Below are positions 14,795-16,116 of a stretch of 16,116 bases of DNA, piece by piece (the first letter of the stretch is position 1; each line of letters starts with the position of its first letter). The position numbers were made by a program, and so were the translations under genes. The notes below the pieces were generated by a model. The model worked only from the letters and a program-made list of their open reading frames with translations, was not told the DNA's origin and did no database searches. The stretch comes from CAVXTT01 sp963764685 (GTDB lineage: Bacteria; Bacteroidota; Ignavibacteria; Ignavibacteriales; Ignavibacteriaceae): assembly GCA_963764685.1 (NCBI GenBank), contig CAVXTT010000011.1:1-16116 (forward strand), written 5' to 3'.

Positions 14795-15487
14795 AAAAGA
14801 TTCCAAACAAAGGATATAACCTTTACTCCCAGGAAACCAGGCCAGGGAGATACTCTTACGATATCTGTCCGTGTCAGAAACTTTAGTCTGATGGGAACAG
14901 CATCTCCTGTCTCAATAAAATTTTATCTCAATGATCCTGATTCAGGCGGTACACCATTAATTGGAGTAAACGGTTCAAATACAACCTCAACCAGTGGAGT
15001 TATTCCCCTTAGGGGAACTTCCGATGCTGCATTCAGATGGGTTGTTCCTGCCGGACTACCCCCATATCCAAGAATATACGCAATACTGGATCAGGAAAAC
15101 TCGATTGCTGAAATACACGAAGATAATAATAAGGGATATAATGTTATTGGAGCGCCGTCGGTACCCACTGACATAATTTCAACGGAGGAAGAAACTATTC
15201 CCCGGGATTATGAATTATACCAGTCGTATCCAAATCCTTTCAACCCGGCAGCAGTTATTTCCTTTTCACTGCCTCAGAGCGCACAGGTGAATTTAACAGT
15301 ATATGATGTGCTGGGGCAGGAGATTACTACTTTATTGAATACAGTAAAACAAGCCGGAGTTTATAATGTTACATTTGAGGCTGCAAACCTTCCGAGCGGT
15401 ATTTACTTTTACAGGATTCAGGCTTCCCCTGTAGGAGGTCATTCCGTATCATTTACAGAGACAAAGAAGATGCTGCTTTTAAAGTAA
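14795..15487 (+). CDS. C-terminal part of the same T9SS protein: CARDB-like domain and type A sorting domain
   Basis: The frame continues directly from the TAA: KRFQTKDITFTPRKPGQGD, then LTISVRVRNFSL, which is the start of a CARDB-like adhesion module. An internal ATG at 14891 is the first usable start but falls inside that module and has no ribosome site, so it is not a true gene start. The last 95 or so residues are a T9SS sorting domain: YELYQSYPNPFNP, then VNLTVYDVLGQEI, LPSGIYFYRIQA and a KKMLLLK end. The family role is to direct cargo through the outer-membrane T9SS channel for release or attachment. Numbered with the first part, the whole would be about 1,074 residues. It is silent unless the stop is an error or is read through. 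Confidence 0.88.
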   Translation, partial: KRFQTKDITFTPRKPGQGDTLTISVRVRNFSLMGTASPVSIKFYLNDPDSGGTPLIGVNGSNTTSTSGVIPLRGTSDAAFRWVVPAGLPPYPRIYAILDQENSIAEIHEDNNKGYNVIGAPSVPTDIISTEEETIPRDYELYQSYPNPFNPAAVISFSLPQSAQVNLTVYDVLGQEITTLLNTVKQAGVYNVTFEAANLPSGIYFYRIQASPVGGHSVSFTETKKMLLLK

Positions 15488-15502
15488 GCCTATTTAAATG
15501 TT

Positions 15503-15530
15503 TAAAGCTCAGCTTTCGGGCTGAGCTTTA
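15503..15530 (+). terminator. Terminator hairpin of the T9SS gene
   Basis: Perfect 11-bp stem TAAAGCTCAGC / GCTGAGCTTTA with a 6-nt loop TTTCGG, 15 nt after the stop codon at 15487. The A-rich left and T-rich right edges suit both strands, so it can also serve the minus-strand gene ending at 15560. Confidence 0.82.
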
Positions 15531-15559
15531 TATTACTTCCTGATCTACTAATTTCCTTT

Positions 15560-15943
15560 CTAATCCCGCGGCTCAACTATCTTCCAGAATGAATTCTTCC
15601 TTCTGATTTTACCATCCTGAAATTCCCATAGATCGCATCCTCTCACTTTCAGACTTACACCCGAAGTTGTTGTCCCGGTTAGTGTCCATTCTGAAACTCC
15701 CATATCTCCTGCAACCCAATGACGGTCCTCCCCGTAATGGACATCAGGAATGCCTTGAAACCTTCCCGCAAGAGCTTTTCGAACTTCATCTTTCCCGATG
15801 AATCTCTGTCCCCACGGTTCCGGTCCTTTCGGAAAATCAAAAGAGCAGTCATCAGAAAAGTACTCCATAATATCATCCAGGTCGTGACGGTTAAAGGCAT
15901 CCAGGATATCCTTTAAAGTCTCAGCTGTTACCATTTTATCCAT
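15560..15943 (-). CDS. NTF2-like / SnoaL-like family protein
   Basis: The 127-residue protein is of normal length for the fold. The N-terminal helix AETLKDILDAFNRHDLDDIM leads to YFSDDCSFDF, the family pattern in which a helix-helix hairpin opens onto a cone of beta-strands. A middle helix GKDEVRKAL and strands MGVSEWTLTGTT and VRGCDLWEFQDGKI complete it. SnoaL-like proteins bind small hydrophobic ligands as enzymes or carriers, and the cavity residues cannot tell which. ATG 15943 has a weak GGAAA before it; ATG 15934 (Met4) is an alternative. It converges on the T9SS gene and shares its terminator. No partner gene is in the window. Confidence 0.82.
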   Translation of the reverse strand: MDKMVTAETLKDILDAFNRHDLDDIMEYFSDDCSFDFPKGPEPWGQRFIGKDEVRKALAGRFQGIPDVHYGEDRHWVAGDMGVSEWTLTGTTTSGVSLKVRGCDLWEFQDGKIRRKNSFWKIVEPRD

Positions 15944-16012
15944 ATCTCATTTCCAGTTTTTAGTTCATTTGGGTATTTATAATAGAAAATACTTAATTTT
16001 TCATTTAGTAAG

Positions 16013-16049
16013 GGACCCCTCCCTAACCCTCCCCTTGACAGGGCGAGGG
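16013..16049. repeat. C/G-rich palindromic intergenic repeat
   Basis: A run of C-rich triplets (GGACCCCTCCCTAACC) leads into the hairpin CCCTC-CCCT, loop TGAC, AGGG-C-GAGGG (16027-16049; 9 pairs with one bulged C). Its composition is unlike the surrounding A/T-rich DNA. I recall similar CCCTCCCCTT / AAGGGGAGGG units scattered between genes in Ignavibacteria and related genomes, so it may be a dispersed repeat. The window ends soon after, so its full extent is unknown. Confidence 0.6.
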
Positions 16050-16116
16050 AACAGGAATGTTTTGTTAAGTTTACTCTTAGAAGAAAGGGAGAGGAATATG
16101 TTCTGGTCCTCGCTCC

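Noticed and set aside
14792..14797. Programmed stop-codon readthrough or an altered genetic code
   Set aside because: The context TAA-AAA matches no known readthrough signal, and TAA, TAG and TGA all end other genes here as ordinary stops.
14891..15487. The C-terminal T9SS fragment as an independent gene from ATG 14891
   Set aside because: That ATG lies inside a CARDB-like module, has no ribosome site or signal peptide, and coding sequence runs unbroken back to the TAA at 14792.

Overview
This AT-rich window reads as a piece of a Bacteroidota/Chlorobi-group chromosome, most likely Ignavibacteriota. The evidence is a C-terminal type IX secretion (T9SS) sorting domain with the YPNPFNP and YFYRIQA signatures, a promoter of the Bacteroidota form TTTG-N19-TAnnTTTG, secreted and lipoprotein genes in quantity, and many genes without a Shine-Dalgarno sequence beside a few with a strong AGGAGG. 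No rRNA, tRNA, CRISPR array, insertion sequence or phage gene was seen.

Layout. 45-2686: a minus-strand THUMP-domain 23S rRNA methyltransferase diverges from a plus-strand MFS exporter that ends in a hairpin. 2810-5665: an envelope/stress block. It holds a Thivi_2564-type small membrane protein (minus), a 33-residue membrane peptide gene broken by a one-base frameshift, a two-gene cassette (exported tail-anchored helical protein plus a lipoprotein-like protein with a probable clan-CD His/Cys peptidase dyad), and a GlsB/YmgE stress membrane protein, closed by a strong bidirectional hairpin. 5800-7900: a minus-strand periplasmic M3 metallopeptidase whose signal-peptide end is one base out of frame with the rest. 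8108-8198: a striking array of inverted 11-nt tandem repeats. 8273-10579: an apparent autoregulated operon of a six-TM protein, a winged-helix regulator overlapping it by 4 nt at a GTG start, and a DUF4153 membrane protein. A palindromic operator candidate overlaps the promoter. 10584-10670: a relic of a T9SS sorting domain. 10853-11914: a minus-strand lipoprotein with DNRLRE-like halves and an SQGYWKTH module. 12263-15487: a large T9SS-secreted repeat protein interrupted by one in-frame TAA just before its CARDB-like and sorting domains. 15560-15943: an NTF2/SnoaL-like protein. The window ends in a C/G-rich palindromic repeat.

Themes. Much of the window concerns the cell envelope and secretion. 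Three genes are each one base change away from an intact reading (3417-3517, about 7780, 14792), and a fourth locus is a true relic. This means either assembly errors or active decay, and only reads or related genomes can decide. The most system-like candidates are the regulator operon with its operator, the tail-anchored protein/peptidase-like cassette, and the inverted 11-nt repeat array.
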